Shown here piece by piece: positions 29,432 to 39,506 of a stretch of DNA of 61,933 nt. The stretch lies in contig CAJQRW010000030.1 of the NCBI GenBank assembly GCA_905612415.1, positions 1 to 61,933 on the forward strand, written 5' to 3'. The first letter of the stretch is position 1, and each line of letters begins with the position of its first letter. The position numbers and the translations under genes were made by a program. Origin of the DNA: an uncultured Pelagibacteraceae bacterium (GTDB lineage: Bacteria > Pseudomonadota > Alphaproteobacteria > Pelagibacterales > Pelagibacteraceae). The notes under the pieces were generated by a model that worked only from the letters and a program-made list of their open reading frames with translations, did not search any database and had not been told where the DNA came from.

Positions 29432-30881
29432 GCACTCTCCCTTCCTCAGCACACTTTCTTAATATTGGATACACTTTTCCAGGATTTAATAATGAATTTA
29501 AATCTAGAGATTTTTTAATCTTTATCTGTTGTTGAATATCATTGTTATTAAACATTTCACACATTAATTCTCTTTTTTCTATACCTACACCATGTTCTCC
29601 TGTTAAAACTCCTCCAACTTTTACGCAATATTTTAAAATATCTGCACCAAATTGTTCAGTTTTTTTCAAAGCTTTTTTGTCATTAGAATCATACATAATT
29701 AATGGATGTAAATTGCCGTCACCTGCATGAAACGCATTTGCGACTGGTAAATTATATTTTTTGGATAGTCTTTGAATTTCTTTTAGAACATCAGTAAGTT
29801 TTCCTCTTGGGATGGTGCCGTCCATACAATAATAATCTGGAGCCATATCACCACATGCTGGAAAAGCAGCTTTTCTTCCTGCCCAAAATTTTAATCTTTC
29901 TTTATCATTTTTACTTATTTTGATACTTGATGCCTTATTTTTTTTTGCAATTTTACTTACACTTTCTATTAATTCAATCACCTCGACTTCTGTGCCATCC
30001 AACTCTACAATTAACATTGACTCTGCATTTCTTGGGTAGCCTGCTTTAACGAAATTATCAGTTGCATGAATAAGTGCTTTATCCATCATTTCCATGCCAG
30101 CTGGAATAATTCCCTTTGAAATTATTTCTGTCACACATTTTGCTCCATCTTCAATTGTTGCAAATCCAATTAAAGCAGCTTTTGCTGTTTGAGGTTTTTT
30201 TAGAATCTTAACTGTAACTTCTGTGATCACGCACAAAAGTCCTTCAGATCCAGTAATCAATCCAAGCAAATCATAGCCTTCTGAATCAAATACCTTTCCG
30301 CCTAATCTAACAATAGTTCCATCCATAAACACAACTTCTGCACCCAAAATGTTATTAGTTGTTGTTCCATATTTTAATGAGTGAACGCCTCCTGAATTTT
30401 CAGCTACATTTCCACCTATTGAACACGCTATTTGACTTGAAGGATCAGGGGCATAATAGAAATCTTTTTCTTGAACTGACTTTGTTATTGACAAGTTTGT
30501 TACTCCTGGCTGAGCTACCACACACCTATTATTATAATCAATGTCTAAAATTTTGTTAAATTTTCCCAAGCATAATAAAACTGCATCTTCCATTGGAAGA
30601 GCGCCTCCGGACAAGCCTGTGCCAGCTCCTCTGGGTACTACTTTAATTCTTTCTTGATTGCAGTATTCTAGAATCCTACTTACTTCTTTTGTGTTTTCAG
30701 GAAAAACAACAATTAGTGGAATTTGTTTGTATGCTGATAAGCCGTCAGTTTCAAAAGGTTTTAATTCATCTGGGTGATCTAAAATGTTTTGATGTTTAAT
30801 AATTTTCTTTAAGTCTTTTACAATATTATTTTTTCTTCTTATTGTTTTGCGGTCAATTTTAGGCATTTGTAAATTAGACAT
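29385..30881 (-). CDS. glcD: Glycolate oxidase subunit GlcD
   Basis: VVPRGAGTGLSGGALP, DPSSQIACSIGGNVAENSGG, NAFHAGDGNLHPLI, GEHGVGIEKRELM. Confidence 0.95.
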   Translation of the reverse strand: MSNLQMPKIDRKTIRRKNNIVKDLKKIIKHQNILDHPDELKPFETDGLSAYKQIPLIVVFPENTKEVSRILEYCNQERIKVVPRGAGTGLSGGALPMEDAVLLCLGKFNKILDIDYNNRCVVAQPGVTNLSITKSVQEKDFYYAPDPSSQIACSIGGNVAENSGGVHSLKYGTTTNNILGAEVVFMDGTIVRLGGKVFDSEGYDLLGLITGSEGLLCVITEVTVKILKKPQTAKAALIGFATIEDGAKCVTEIISKGIIPAGMEMMDKALIHATDNFVKAGYPRNAESMLIVELDGTEVEVIELIESVSKIAKKNKASSIKISKNDKERLKFWAGRKAAFPACGDMAPDYYCMDGTIPRGKLTDVLKEIQRLSKKYNLPVANAFHAGDGNLHPLIMYDSNDKKALKKTEQFGADILKYCVKVGGVLTGEHGVGIEKRELMCEMFNNNDIQQQIKIKKSLDLNSLLNPGKVYPILRKCAEEGRVHVHGGKTRFPDIPRF

Positions 30882-30941
30882 AAAAATATATTACAACCAA
30901 AAAGCTTGGTGGTCAAAAAAACTTAAATGCTTTGGTGAGAC

Positions 30942-32105
30942 TTAACGAAGCATTTTTTGTATTTTTTCGAGAGCTTCACTAATATTTTCCTTTGAAGCTG
31001 CAAAACTAAATCTTGCATAATCTCCTGAAGTTTTGCCAAATGCAGTTCCGGGCACAATTGCTACACCTGCTTCGTGCATACATTTTTTTACAAATTTTTC
31101 ACCATTCATTCCAGTGCCTATGACTTTAGGGAACACATAAAAAGCACCTCCTGGCATACTACATTCAATGCCAGGTAGATTGTTAAGCCCTTTGTGAATT
31201 AATTTTCTTCTTTCATCAAATTCCTTCATCATTGCATGAATAGAATCGTCCGGTCCATCTAGAGCAGCTATTCCAGCAAATTGTGATGCAGCGTTAACAC
31301 ATGAAACGCTATTAATAAGTAATTTATTTACATGTGGAATTAAATTTTCTGGCCATACACTCCAACCTAGTCTCCATCCTGTCATTGCATAAGCTTTGCT
31401 CCATCCATCTAACACAATTAATCTATCTTGAAGCTCTGGATAATTGAAAAATGTTGGCATTTCTTTGCCATCAAAAATTTGTCTACTATAAATCTCATCA
31501 CTTAAAATTGTGACATGAGGATATTTTTTAAGTCCTTCTGCCAATACATCTATAGAAGATTTTTCTACAAAACTTCCTGTAGGATTATTTGGGTTTATAA
31601 GTATTAACAATCTAGTTTTATCAGTAATCAAAGATAATATTTTTTCTGGGTTAAATTTTAAATCTTTATCTTCAGTAAGATCATAGGGAACTGCTGTTGA
31701 ACCCGTATAATTAATCATAGACTCATAAATTGGAAAAGCAGGCGTGGGATGAATTATTTCAGCTCCAGGCTCTCCAAAACATGCTATTGCGTAATACATA
31801 GTTGGTTTTCCACCCGGCACAATTAAAACTCTCTCTGGGTCTACATCTTTATTGTAAAGTTTTTTTATTTTCCTAGTAACTGCCTGTCTACACTCTAAAA
31901 TCCCATTGGATAAAACATACCCGTGGTGACCGTCATCTAGAGCTTTTTTTGCCGCATCAACAATATGCTTAGGTGTTTTAAAGTCTGGCTGTCCAAGACC
32001 TAAATAAATCATGGGTTTACCTTTAGCCTCTAATTTTATTGCTTCCGCTAATACTGTGAATGCTGCTTCAGTTCCTAATCTTTCTAAATTTTTTGCCAGT
32101 TTCAT
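30942..32105 (-). CDS. Class I/II PLP-dependent aminotransferase
   Basis: NPNNPTGSFV, SDEIYSRQIFDG, LDGWSKAYAMTGWRLGW. Confidence 0.94.
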   Translation of the reverse strand: MKLAKNLERLGTEAAFTVLAEAIKLEAKGKPMIYLGLGQPDFKTPKHIVDAAKKALDDGHHGYVLSNGILECRQAVTRKIKKLYNKDVDPERVLIVPGGKPTMYYAIACFGEPGAEIIHPTPAFPIYESMINYTGSTAVPYDLTEDKDLKFNPEKILSLITDKTRLLILINPNNPTGSFVEKSSIDVLAEGLKKYPHVTILSDEIYSRQIFDGKEMPTFFNYPELQDRLIVLDGWSKAYAMTGWRLGWSVWPENLIPHVNKLLINSVSCVNAASQFAGIAALDGPDDSIHAMMKEFDERRKLIHKGLNNLPGIECSMPGGAFYVFPKVIGTGMNGEKFVKKCMHEAGVAIVPGTAFGKTSGDYARFSFAASKENISEALEKIQKMLR

Positions 32106-32122
32106 TCTAATTTTTTTTCTTT

Positions 32123-33274
32123 TTATTTTCTATAAATTAATTTTGTACCATCAAGTTCTTTTATACTTTTGCATCCCATTAATACCATATTTCTATAAAT
32201 TTCATCTTTCATGTTTTGTAACAGTTTTTCAACTCCTTTTTGACCTCCTGCGCTTAATGAAAATAAAAACATTTTTCCGAAACTGCAGGCTTTTGCTCCT
32301 GCTGCCAAAGCTTTTAATACATGGGTTCCTCTTCTGACTCCACCATCTAAAATAATTTCTAATTTATCTCCAACCGCATCAGATATTGCTTTTACTTGGT
32401 CGAAAGGAGACCGTGATCCATCTAATTGTCTGCCTCCATGATTTGAAATCATTATTGCTGTACATCCAATGTCTATAGCTTTTTTTGCATCCTCTACAGA
32501 CATCACACCTTTTAATGCAAAAGGACCATTCCATTTTTTTACACAATACTCAGCATCTTTCCAATTCATTGCTGGATCATATTGTTCATTTATATATTCA
32601 ATTACTGATTTTGAAATATTAGTTCCCTTATCTGTTTTTTTTGAAACGTTTGCTAATTCAAATTTTTTATGAGTCAAATAATTAAAAACCCATTCAGGAC
32701 ACATTGCAAAACTCATTAAACTTTGAAGAGTCAGTTTTGGTGGTGTAATAAAACCTGTTCGATGATCTTTTTCTCTATTTCCAGCAACAAGTGTATCCAC
32801 CGTTAAACACATTGCATCAAATCCAGAATTTCTAGATCTATCTATTAAATCATCTGTAATTGATTGATCCTTATGAACATAAAGTTGAAATAGCTTAGGT
32901 CCTTTTGATATATTGGAAACCTCTTCTATAGTATTGTTTCCCATAGAAGACATGCTGTAAAAAGTACCAAATTTTTCTGCTGCTCTTGCTGAGGCCATAT
33001 CTCCCTCATGATGAAAAAGTCTTTGCATTGCCGCTGGTGAAAGAAAAATTGGCATATCAATTTTTTTTCCAAAAATAGTTGTTGATAAATCAGGCGTTCC
33101 TACACTTGCAAGAATGTTAGGCACTAAATCACAATCATTAAATGATTCTGTGTTTCTTTTTAACGTAACCTCATCATCAGCACCACCATCAATATAATGA
33201 AAAATTGGAGAAGGTAATTTTTTTTTGGCTAACTTTCTAAAGTCCCCAAAATTATAACAATCATTAAGGTTCAT
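32123..33274 (-). CDS. FMN-dependent alpha-hydroxy-acid oxidase/dehydrogenase (LldD/glycolate oxidase family)
   Basis: HYIDGGADDEVTL, LKGVMSVEDAKKAIDIGCTAIMISNHGGRQLDG, LDGGVRRGTHVLKALAAGA. Confidence 0.94.
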   Translation of the reverse strand: MNLNDCYNFGDFRKLAKKKLPSPIFHYIDGGADDEVTLKRNTESFNDCDLVPNILASVGTPDLSTTIFGKKIDMPIFLSPAAMQRLFHHEGDMASARAAEKFGTFYSMSSMGNNTIEEVSNISKGPKLFQLYVHKDQSITDDLIDRSRNSGFDAMCLTVDTLVAGNREKDHRTGFITPPKLTLQSLMSFAMCPEWVFNYLTHKKFELANVSKKTDKGTNISKSVIEYINEQYDPAMNWKDAEYCVKKWNGPFALKGVMSVEDAKKAIDIGCTAIMISNHGGRQLDGSRSPFDQVKAISDAVGDKLEIILDGGVRRGTHVLKALAAGAKACSFGKMFLFSLSAGGQKGVEKLLQNMKDEIYRNMVLMGCKSIKELDGTKLIYRK

Positions 33275-33297
33275 TTTTTAATTTAATTTTTATTAAA

Positions 33298-33870
33298 TTA
33301 AAACTGTTTACGAAAATTAAACATATAACTATTTGCACCTGGATTTTTTGTGCCTAGGCTAGCATTAGATATATGATTATAAGACATACCTAAAAAATTA
33401 TTTTTTCCTATCTCTACAGCTGCTTTAACTTCAGTTTTAAATTCTAATACGTGCCCTAAATCTTTGCCACCACTTTGACGATAAAGTCCAGGTGCAAAAC
33501 TTGGATTAATTTTTAGCCTTCCAAAAGTATATTCAGCTTCCCCGCCAGTATAAAAATAAAGTGAATTACTCCCTGTCACAAAACCTCCTGTAATTGGAGT
33601 GATCTTTCCTAAAAAACTTTCTCTAAATAAACTTTCATTATGGTGTTGCATGCCAACAAGAACAGCGCTTTGCTTGTGATCACTGAAATCAAAATTTCCA
33701 GTATAAAAGTCTAATCCCACATTTTCATAAAAATTTTTTGTTGATCTATTGTGTACTTCTGACCAGCTCTTCTTTTTTTCTTCAGCAAAACTTATGCAGC
33801 TAAAGAAAAGCAAGCTTAATAGAGTGATCAGTAATTTAGATCCTGTTTTTATCATATTTGAAACATACAA
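33298..33870 (-). CDS. PagL-like lipid A deacylase / acyloxyacyl hydrolase family protein
   Basis: Signal peptide; C-terminal FLGMSYNHISNASLGTKNPGANSYMFNFRKQF resembles PagL His/Ser motif. Confidence 0.75.
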   Translation of the reverse strand: MYVSNMIKTGSKLLITLLSLLFFSCISFAEEKKKSWSEVHNRSTKNFYENVGLDFYTGNFDFSDHKQSAVLVGMQHHNESLFRESFLGKITPITGGFVTGSNSLYFYTGGEAEYTFGRLKINPSFAPGLYRQSGGKDLGHVLEFKTEVKAAVEIGKNNFLGMSYNHISNASLGTKNPGANSYMFNFRKQF

Positions 33871-33931
33871 CCTTCACTTTAAAAAATAAACAAGTTTTGT
33901 AAACTAAAAAATTGATAATATATTGATAATT

Positions 33932-33997
33932 AATGCCTAATTAGAAGGTTTGAGGGAGATGAAGATTATTTAATGTTCTCCTAACTAGGCATTAAAA
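33932..33997 (-). promoter_or_regulatory. Long stem-loop in the pagL-like 5' leader / hspQ 3' region
   Basis: 15-nt arms 33932-33946 (TTAATGCCTAATTAG) and 33983-33997 (CTAACTAGGCATTAA); the one non-Watson-Crick pair is G.U only on the minus strand; inner GGAGA/TCTCC. Confidence 0.6.
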
Positions 33998-34064
33998 ATA
34001 TACTATTCCCACATTTTGTCTAAGATTTGAGTTAATTTTGTTAAATTTGTGGCAAAAATTTTTA

Positions 34065-34385
34065 TTAATGGGAAGGTTTAAAGTATCCTGAACCTTTTTT
34101 TCCTGTAAAAATTTCTTCAATTAATGGATGTTTAATTGGCTCATCCGAATCATCATCTATTAGATTTTGCTCTGAAACGTATGCCTCATATGTAATTTCG
34201 TTATTTTCAGCTAGCAAGTGATAGAAAGGTTGATCTTTTTTTGGCCTTACATCTTTTGGTATTGATAGGTACCATTCTTCAGAATTGTTGAATTTGAAAT
34301 CAACATCATAAATCACACCTCTAAAATCAAAGTGTTTATGCTTTACTACATCTCCTATTGAAAATTTGGCAGTATTATTTGGCAT
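34065..34385 (-). CDS. hspQ: Heat shock protein HspQ / YccV-like hemimethylated-DNA-binding domain protein
   Basis: FSIGDVVKHKHFDFRGVIYDVD...QPFYHLLAENNEITYEAYVSEQNL. Confidence 0.93.
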   Translation of the reverse strand: MPNNTAKFSIGDVVKHKHFDFRGVIYDVDFKFNNSEEWYLSIPKDVRPKKDQPFYHLLAENNEITYEAYVSEQNLIDDDSDEPIKHPLIEEIFTGKKGSGYFKPSH

Positions 34386-34467
34386 TAATATCCTAAAGAT
34401 ATGTATATTTAAAAAAAAATCAATAGAAAAAATATACCTTCAATGTCACATATGTTAATATTTTTCC

Positions 34468-35016
34468 ATGAATAAGACCCTAGTTAAATTCATAACTGAT
34501 TTTGGCCCCTTGCTTATTTTCTTTATAATATACCATAAAGGAGAAAATAATTTAAAAACAGCCATTCCTCCTTTTGTTATTGCTACACTTATATCACTTG
34601 TAGTGGTTTATTTTTTAGAAAAAAAAGTACCTATGGTTCCTTTAATTAGTGGCATTCTCATCACTTTTTTTGGTGGATTAACTCTGTATTTCGACAATAA
34701 AATATTTTTTTATATGAAACCAACAATAATTAATTTGCTTTTTGCTTTGGTTTTGCTTTTTGGAAGATATTTTACTGATAAACCTTTATTAAAAATATTT
34801 TTTAAAAATAGTATTAAGTTAGAAGATGAGGGTTGGAAAAAACTTAATTATAGATGGATAGGATTTTTTATATTAGTAGCTGCTCTTAATGAAGTTGTAT
34901 GGAGGACTCAATCAGAGTCATTCTGGGTTAATTTTAAAGTTTGGGGATTGTTGCCAATAACTTTTCTGTTTGCTGCAAGCCAAATTGCACTAATAAATAA
35001 ATATAGGTTAAAATAA
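34468..35016 (+). CDS. yciB: Inner membrane-spanning protein YciB (septation protein A family)
   Basis: KFITDFGPLLIFFIIY, KPTIINLLFALVLLFG, RWIGFFILVAALNEVVWRTQSE. Confidence 0.93.
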   Translation: MNKTLVKFITDFGPLLIFFIIYHKGENNLKTAIPPFVIATLISLVVVYFLEKKVPMVPLISGILITFFGGLTLYFDNKIFFYMKPTIINLLFALVLLFGRYFTDKPLLKIFFKNSIKLEDEGWKKLNYRWIGFFILVAALNEVVWRTQSESFWVNFKVWGLLPITFLFAASQIALINKYRLK

Positions 35017-35018
35017 TA

Positions 35019-35360
35019 ATGAAACACCTAAGATTAGTCGTAAATAATGAACTAAAAAAAAAAGATATTTTTTTTAATAAAGTAGAACTGCAAACTATAT
35101 TAAATTTATACGGGAAAATGGTTGCAAATGGAGAATGGAAAGATTACGGATTAAGCATTTCAAAAAAGGAAGTTAGTTTTAATGTTTATCATAGAGCGTC
35201 TGAATACCCTATATACAAAATAGCAAAAAATTTAAACCCTAAAAATAATAACGAAAAATATATTATTAAAAATTCTAGAAATGTAGTAATTAAAAATTCT
35301 GAAAACCTAAAAAAATTAATTGAAAAGGTAATTTGGAATAAATTTAAATTAGTAAATTAA
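35019..35360 (+). CDS. DUF2794-family protein
   Basis: F..VELQTILNLYGKMVANGEWKDYGLSISKKEVSFNVYHRASEYPIYKIAK pattern. Confidence 0.8.
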   Translation: MKHLRLVVNNELKKKDIFFNKVELQTILNLYGKMVANGEWKDYGLSISKKEVSFNVYHRASEYPIYKIAKNLNPKNNNEKYIIKNSRNVVIKNSENLKKLIEKVIWNKFKLVN

Positions 35361-35362
35361 AT

Positions 35363-36118
35363 TTATCTTCTTTGTCCAAATAATCTTAAAAGCATAATAA
35401 ACAAATTAATAAAATCTAAATATAATGTTAAAGCACCCATCACTGCTTTTTTGCCCATGATTTCACCGCTGTCACTAGCAAGATACATATTTTTAATTTT
35501 TTGGGTATCGTAAGCTGTTAAGCCTACAAAAATTAAAACTCCTAAGATAGAAATTAAATAATACATCATTGTTGATTTCATAAACATATTTACTATTGAA
35601 GCTATTATAATTCCAAATAATCCCATCATCAAAAAAGATCCTAATTTTGTTAAATCTCTTTTTGTTGTGTATCCATAAATACTCATGGCTCCAAATGTTC
35701 CAGAGGTTATAAAAAATACACGAGTTATGCTTGCGCCTGTATATATTAAAAATATTGAAGAAAGAGATGCTCCCATTAATGCTGCGAAAACCCAAAAAGT
35801 TCCCTGTGCTTTAGATGCGGTCATATTTTTTATTCCAAAACTCATATAAAAAACCACACCTAATGGAGCTAGCATAACTACCCACATTAATGCAGAGTTA
35901 TAAAGCGCATTACCAAGACCTGTTAATCCAGCAATAGAACCATCTGTTGTTGTTACAACAGCAAATTTAAATAAAATTAAAGAAATAAAACCAGTAATTA
36001 AGATGCCGGAAGCCATATAATTATAAACTTTGAGCATGTATGCTCTTAGTCCTTCATCTATCGCATGTGTTTCCGTGCTTATTGTTTTTGACTGTATATT
36101 TTGTTTATTAAATTCCAT
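35363..36118 (-). CDS. Bax inhibitor-1/YccA family membrane protein
   Basis: 7-TM; VGLTAYDTQKIK, GALTLYLDFINLFIMLLRLFGQRR. Confidence 0.92.
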   Translation of the reverse strand: MEFNKQNIQSKTISTETHAIDEGLRAYMLKVYNYMASGILITGFISLILFKFAVVTTTDGSIAGLTGLGNALYNSALMWVVMLAPLGVVFYMSFGIKNMTASKAQGTFWVFAALMGASLSSIFLIYTGASITRVFFITSGTFGAMSIYGYTTKRDLTKLGSFLMMGLFGIIIASIVNMFMKSTMMYYLISILGVLIFVGLTAYDTQKIKNMYLASDSGEIMGKKAVMGALTLYLDFINLFIMLLRLFGQRR

Positions 36119-36186
36119 AAAATATATATATTGTCATTTTAAAGCTTTTTCAAGTCAAACAGATAGTTTAATGAATATTAAATCTA

Positions 36187-37236
36187 ATGAATTTTAAAAA
36201 ATTAGGAAATACAAATCTTAAAGTAAGCTCAATCTGCCTCGGTACAATGACTTGGGGGCAGCAGAATACTCAAAAAGAGGCATTTGAACAAATAGACTAT
36301 GCTTTAGATCAGGGGGTAAATTTCTTCGATACTGCTGAACTTTATGCGGTGCCTATGAAAGCTGAAACGAGAGGAAAAACTAGCCAGTATATTGGAGAGT
36401 GGTTTTTAAAAACAAAAAAAAGAAATAAAGTTATTTTGGCAGATAAAGTGGCTGGCGCATCAGGTATGGATTGGTTAAGACCAAATAAAGAAAAAACTTC
36501 TTTAAATAAAAAACAAATTGAATTTGCCTGCGATAGAAGTTTAAAAGATTTAAAAACTGATTATATAGATTTGTACCAAGTACATTGGACGGACAGGCCG
36601 TCTGGGGCTTTTTCTGGCAAGTTAGAATATGAGCATAAAAATACTGATGATTTTATTAGTATTGAAGAAACTTTAGATGCATTAAATAATTTGGTTAAAG
36701 TTGGAAAAGTAAGACACATAGGAATATCCAATGAGACAGCTTGGGGGAGCAATCAATACTTAAAATTAGCTGAACAAAAAAAAATTGCAAAGATTGTAAC
36801 AATACAAAATGCATATAACTTTTTAAATAGAGCCTTTGAAGTTGGTCTTTCAGAAATAGCTATAAGGGAAAAAGTAGGATTATTAGCATACTCACCGTTG
36901 GCTTCCGGGTATTTATCTGGAAAATATAGAAATGGTTCAATGCCTAAAAACTCGAGAATGGATTTATTTTATGATTTTTGGGGAAGATACAGAACATTGC
37001 ATTCAGAAAAAGCCATCGAAGAGTATTGGAATTTAGCTAAAAAATTTAATTTAAACCTTGCCCAAATGGCGATTAAATTTTGTGAAATCCAACCGTTCGT
37101 AACCTCTGTAATAATTGGAGCTACAAAAATGGAGCAGTTGAAAACTAATATAGATAGTGTAAATATAAATTTAGATAAACAAATAATTAAAGAAATAGGT
37201 AAAATACATAAAAAATATCCAAATCCATGTCCATAA
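36187..37236 (+). CDS. Aldo/keto reductase (Tas-like)
   Basis: SSICLGTMTWGQQNT, FFDTAELYAVP, YIDLYQVHW, IGISNETAWG. Confidence 0.93.
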   Translation: MNFKKLGNTNLKVSSICLGTMTWGQQNTQKEAFEQIDYALDQGVNFFDTAELYAVPMKAETRGKTSQYIGEWFLKTKKRNKVILADKVAGASGMDWLRPNKEKTSLNKKQIEFACDRSLKDLKTDYIDLYQVHWTDRPSGAFSGKLEYEHKNTDDFISIEETLDALNNLVKVGKVRHIGISNETAWGSNQYLKLAEQKKIAKIVTIQNAYNFLNRAFEVGLSEIAIREKVGLLAYSPLASGYLSGKYRNGSMPKNSRMDLFYDFWGRYRTLHSEKAIEEYWNLAKKFNLNLAQMAIKFCEIQPFVTSVIIGATKMEQLKTNIDSVNINLDKQIIKEIGKIHKKYPNPCP

Positions 37237-37733
37237 AAAAAACTCTTTTAATAATTATATTTTCTCTTATTTTTAGCATTGCAAATGCTGAAGAAGATTT
37301 AAAAAGTTTGGGAAAATTTAAAGACTGGCAAAGCTTTGTTTTATTAAAAGAAGGAGTGAAAACTTGTTTTGCACAATCAATACCTGTTGTAAAAGCACCT
37401 AAAAAACTAAAAAGAGACCCTTCTAGGTTATTCATAAGTTTTAGACCAGATGAAAATATTAAAAATGAAATTAGCGTAACTAATGGGTACGAATTTAAAT
37501 TAAAAGCACCAGTTGCTGCAAAATCAGGTAAAAAATCCTTTGATCTTTTTTCTAAAGGACGTTTTGCTTGGGTAGTTGATAATGAAGATGAAAAAAAATT
37601 AATTTCTGCCATGAAGAAAGCTTCAAGACTTATGATTATTGGTAATTCTGAAGAAGGGACACAAACTACAGATCACTATTCAATGATGGGTTTTACTAAA
37701 GCTTATAACTCTGCAAAAAAAAGCTGTAGTTAA
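37227..37733 (+). CDS. IalB-like (invasion-associated locus B) exported protein
   Basis: Signal peptide; FKDWQSFVL...KTCFAQSIP...W motif pattern. Confidence 0.7.
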   Translation: MSIKKTLLIIIFSLIFSIANAEEDLKSLGKFKDWQSFVLLKEGVKTCFAQSIPVVKAPKKLKRDPSRLFISFRPDENIKNEISVTNGYEFKLKAPVAAKSGKKSFDLFSKGRFAWVVDNEDEKKLISAMKKASRLMIIGNSEEGTQTTDHYSMMGFTKAYNSAKKSCS

Positions 37734-37740
37734 AAAATTA

Positions 37741-38925
37741 ATGAAACAAAAAAGAAAGATAGTACTTGCCTATTCAGGTGGTTTAGATACTTCAATAATT
37801 CTTAAATGGCTTCAAGAAAACTATAATGCTGAAGTAATAGCTTATACATCCGATATTGGGCAAGAAATAGATAAAAAAAAAATTATTAAAAATGCAAAAG
37901 CTCTTGGTGTTAAAAAAATTATCGTTGAGGACTTAAAAGATTTATTTATAAAAGAATATGTCTACCCAATGATTAGAGGGCACGCAATTTATGAGGGTGT
38001 CTATTTGTTAGGAACATCTATAGCGAGACCCCTAATTGCAAAAAGACAAATTGCTATTGCTAAAAAATTTAAAGCATATGCTGTTTCACATGGCTCCACT
38101 GGTAAAGGCAATGATCAAGTGAGATTTGAACTTGGTTATCATTACTTTGGACCCAAAATTAGAATTATTGCTCCTTGGAGAATATGGAAATTAAATTCAA
38201 GATCAGATTTAATTAAATATGCCAAAAAAAATAAAATACCTATTCCTAAAGACAAAAAAGGAGCTCCACCATTTTCTGTAGATGATAATTTATTTCACAC
38301 TTCCACAGAAGGTAAAGTTTTGGAAAATCCTAAAAATGCTGCTCCAGAATTTATTTTTCAAAGAACAGTGTCTCCTGAAAAAGCTCCAAATAAAGTTTCC
38401 TATGTGACTATAGGTTTTAAAAGTAGTGACCCAATAACAGTTAATGGTAAAAAGTTATCTCCGGGAAGTCTTTTACAAAAATTAAATATTCTTGCGGGTA
38501 AAAATGGTATTGGCAGAATTGATCTAGTTGAAAATAGATTTATTGGAATAAAATCTAGAGGTGTCTACGAAACACCCGGCGGAACTTTATTAATGACCGC
38601 TCATAGAGCAATTGAGTCTGTTACTTTAGATAAAGAAACTATGCATAAAAAAGATGAAATTATGCCCGAATATGCAAAACTTATTTACAATGGTTATTGG
38701 TATTCTAAAGCAAGATTTAAACTTCAAAAAATTGTAGATCTTAAAAGAAATAAAGTTAATGGCTCTGTTAAGCTTAAATTATATAAAGGCAATATCACTA
38801 TTGTTTCAAGACAAACAAAAAGTAGTGCTTACTCAATGCAAAAAGTCTCGTTTGAGGACAACAAAACATTTAATAAATCAAATGTAGAAAGATTTATTAA
38901 CTTCCATAAGAAAAAACTTCGTTAA
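37741..38925 (+). CDS. argG: Argininosuccinate synthase
   Basis: VLAYSGGLDTSIILKWL, SHGSTGKGNDQVRFE, SRGVYETPGG. Confidence 0.98.
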   Translation: MKQKRKIVLAYSGGLDTSIILKWLQENYNAEVIAYTSDIGQEIDKKKIIKNAKALGVKKIIVEDLKDLFIKEYVYPMIRGHAIYEGVYLLGTSIARPLIAKRQIAIAKKFKAYAVSHGSTGKGNDQVRFELGYHYFGPKIRIIAPWRIWKLNSRSDLIKYAKKNKIPIPKDKKGAPPFSVDDNLFHTSTEGKVLENPKNAAPEFIFQRTVSPEKAPNKVSYVTIGFKSSDPITVNGKKLSPGSLLQKLNILAGKNGIGRIDLVENRFIGIKSRGVYETPGGTLLMTAHRAIESVTLDKETMHKKDEIMPEYAKLIYNGYWYSKARFKLQKIVDLKRNKVNGSVKLKLYKGNITIVSRQTKSSAYSMQKVSFEDNKTFNKSNVERFINFHKKKLR

Positions 38926-38946
38926 CCAAATGATTAGTCCTAAAGC

Positions 38947-39498
38947 ATGAAAAGATTAATAAGTGTTTTTGCTCTAATTTTTTTTTTATTTTTAAACTCA
39001 GCCAATTCTAATGAAAAACTAATTAATTCACTCAAAGAAGGAGGGAAACTAATTTTTATTAGACATGCCCATGCTCCTGGAAATGGAGACCCAGAGAATT
39101 TTAGTTTAGGAGATTGCACTAGCCAAAGAAATTTAAACCAGGAAGGAATAAATCAATCTAAAAAAATTGGATTATTTTTTACTAAAAATAAAATAAAAAT
39201 AGATAAAGTTTTATCTAGTGAATGGTGCAGGTGCAAAGAAACTGCAAAATATGCGTTTAATAGCTTTGAGACTTTTGATGCTTTAAATTCATTCTACGAT
39301 ATAAAATTTGCAAAAAATAAAACAAAGCAAATCAATGATTTAAAAAAATATATTTTAAGCTGGAATAGTAAAAAAAATTTAATTTTAGTAACGCATTTTG
39401 TGGTTATTTCTGAAGCTCTTAGCGTGGGATCAGCTTCAGGAGAAATAATAGTTTCGGACAAAAATTTTAATATAATTAATAGGATTGAAACTAATTAA
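38947..39498 (+). CDS. Histidine phosphatase family protein
   Basis: LIFIRHAHAPG, SSEWCRCKETA, LVTHFVVISE; signal peptide. Confidence 0.88.
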   Translation: MKRLISVFALIFFLFLNSANSNEKLINSLKEGGKLIFIRHAHAPGNGDPENFSLGDCTSQRNLNQEGINQSKKIGLFFTKNKIKIDKVLSSEWCRCKETAKYAFNSFETFDALNSFYDIKFAKNKTKQINDLKKYILSWNSKKNLILVTHFVVISEALSVGSASGEIIVSDKNFNIINRIETN

Positions 39499-39506
39499 TA
39501 ATATCA

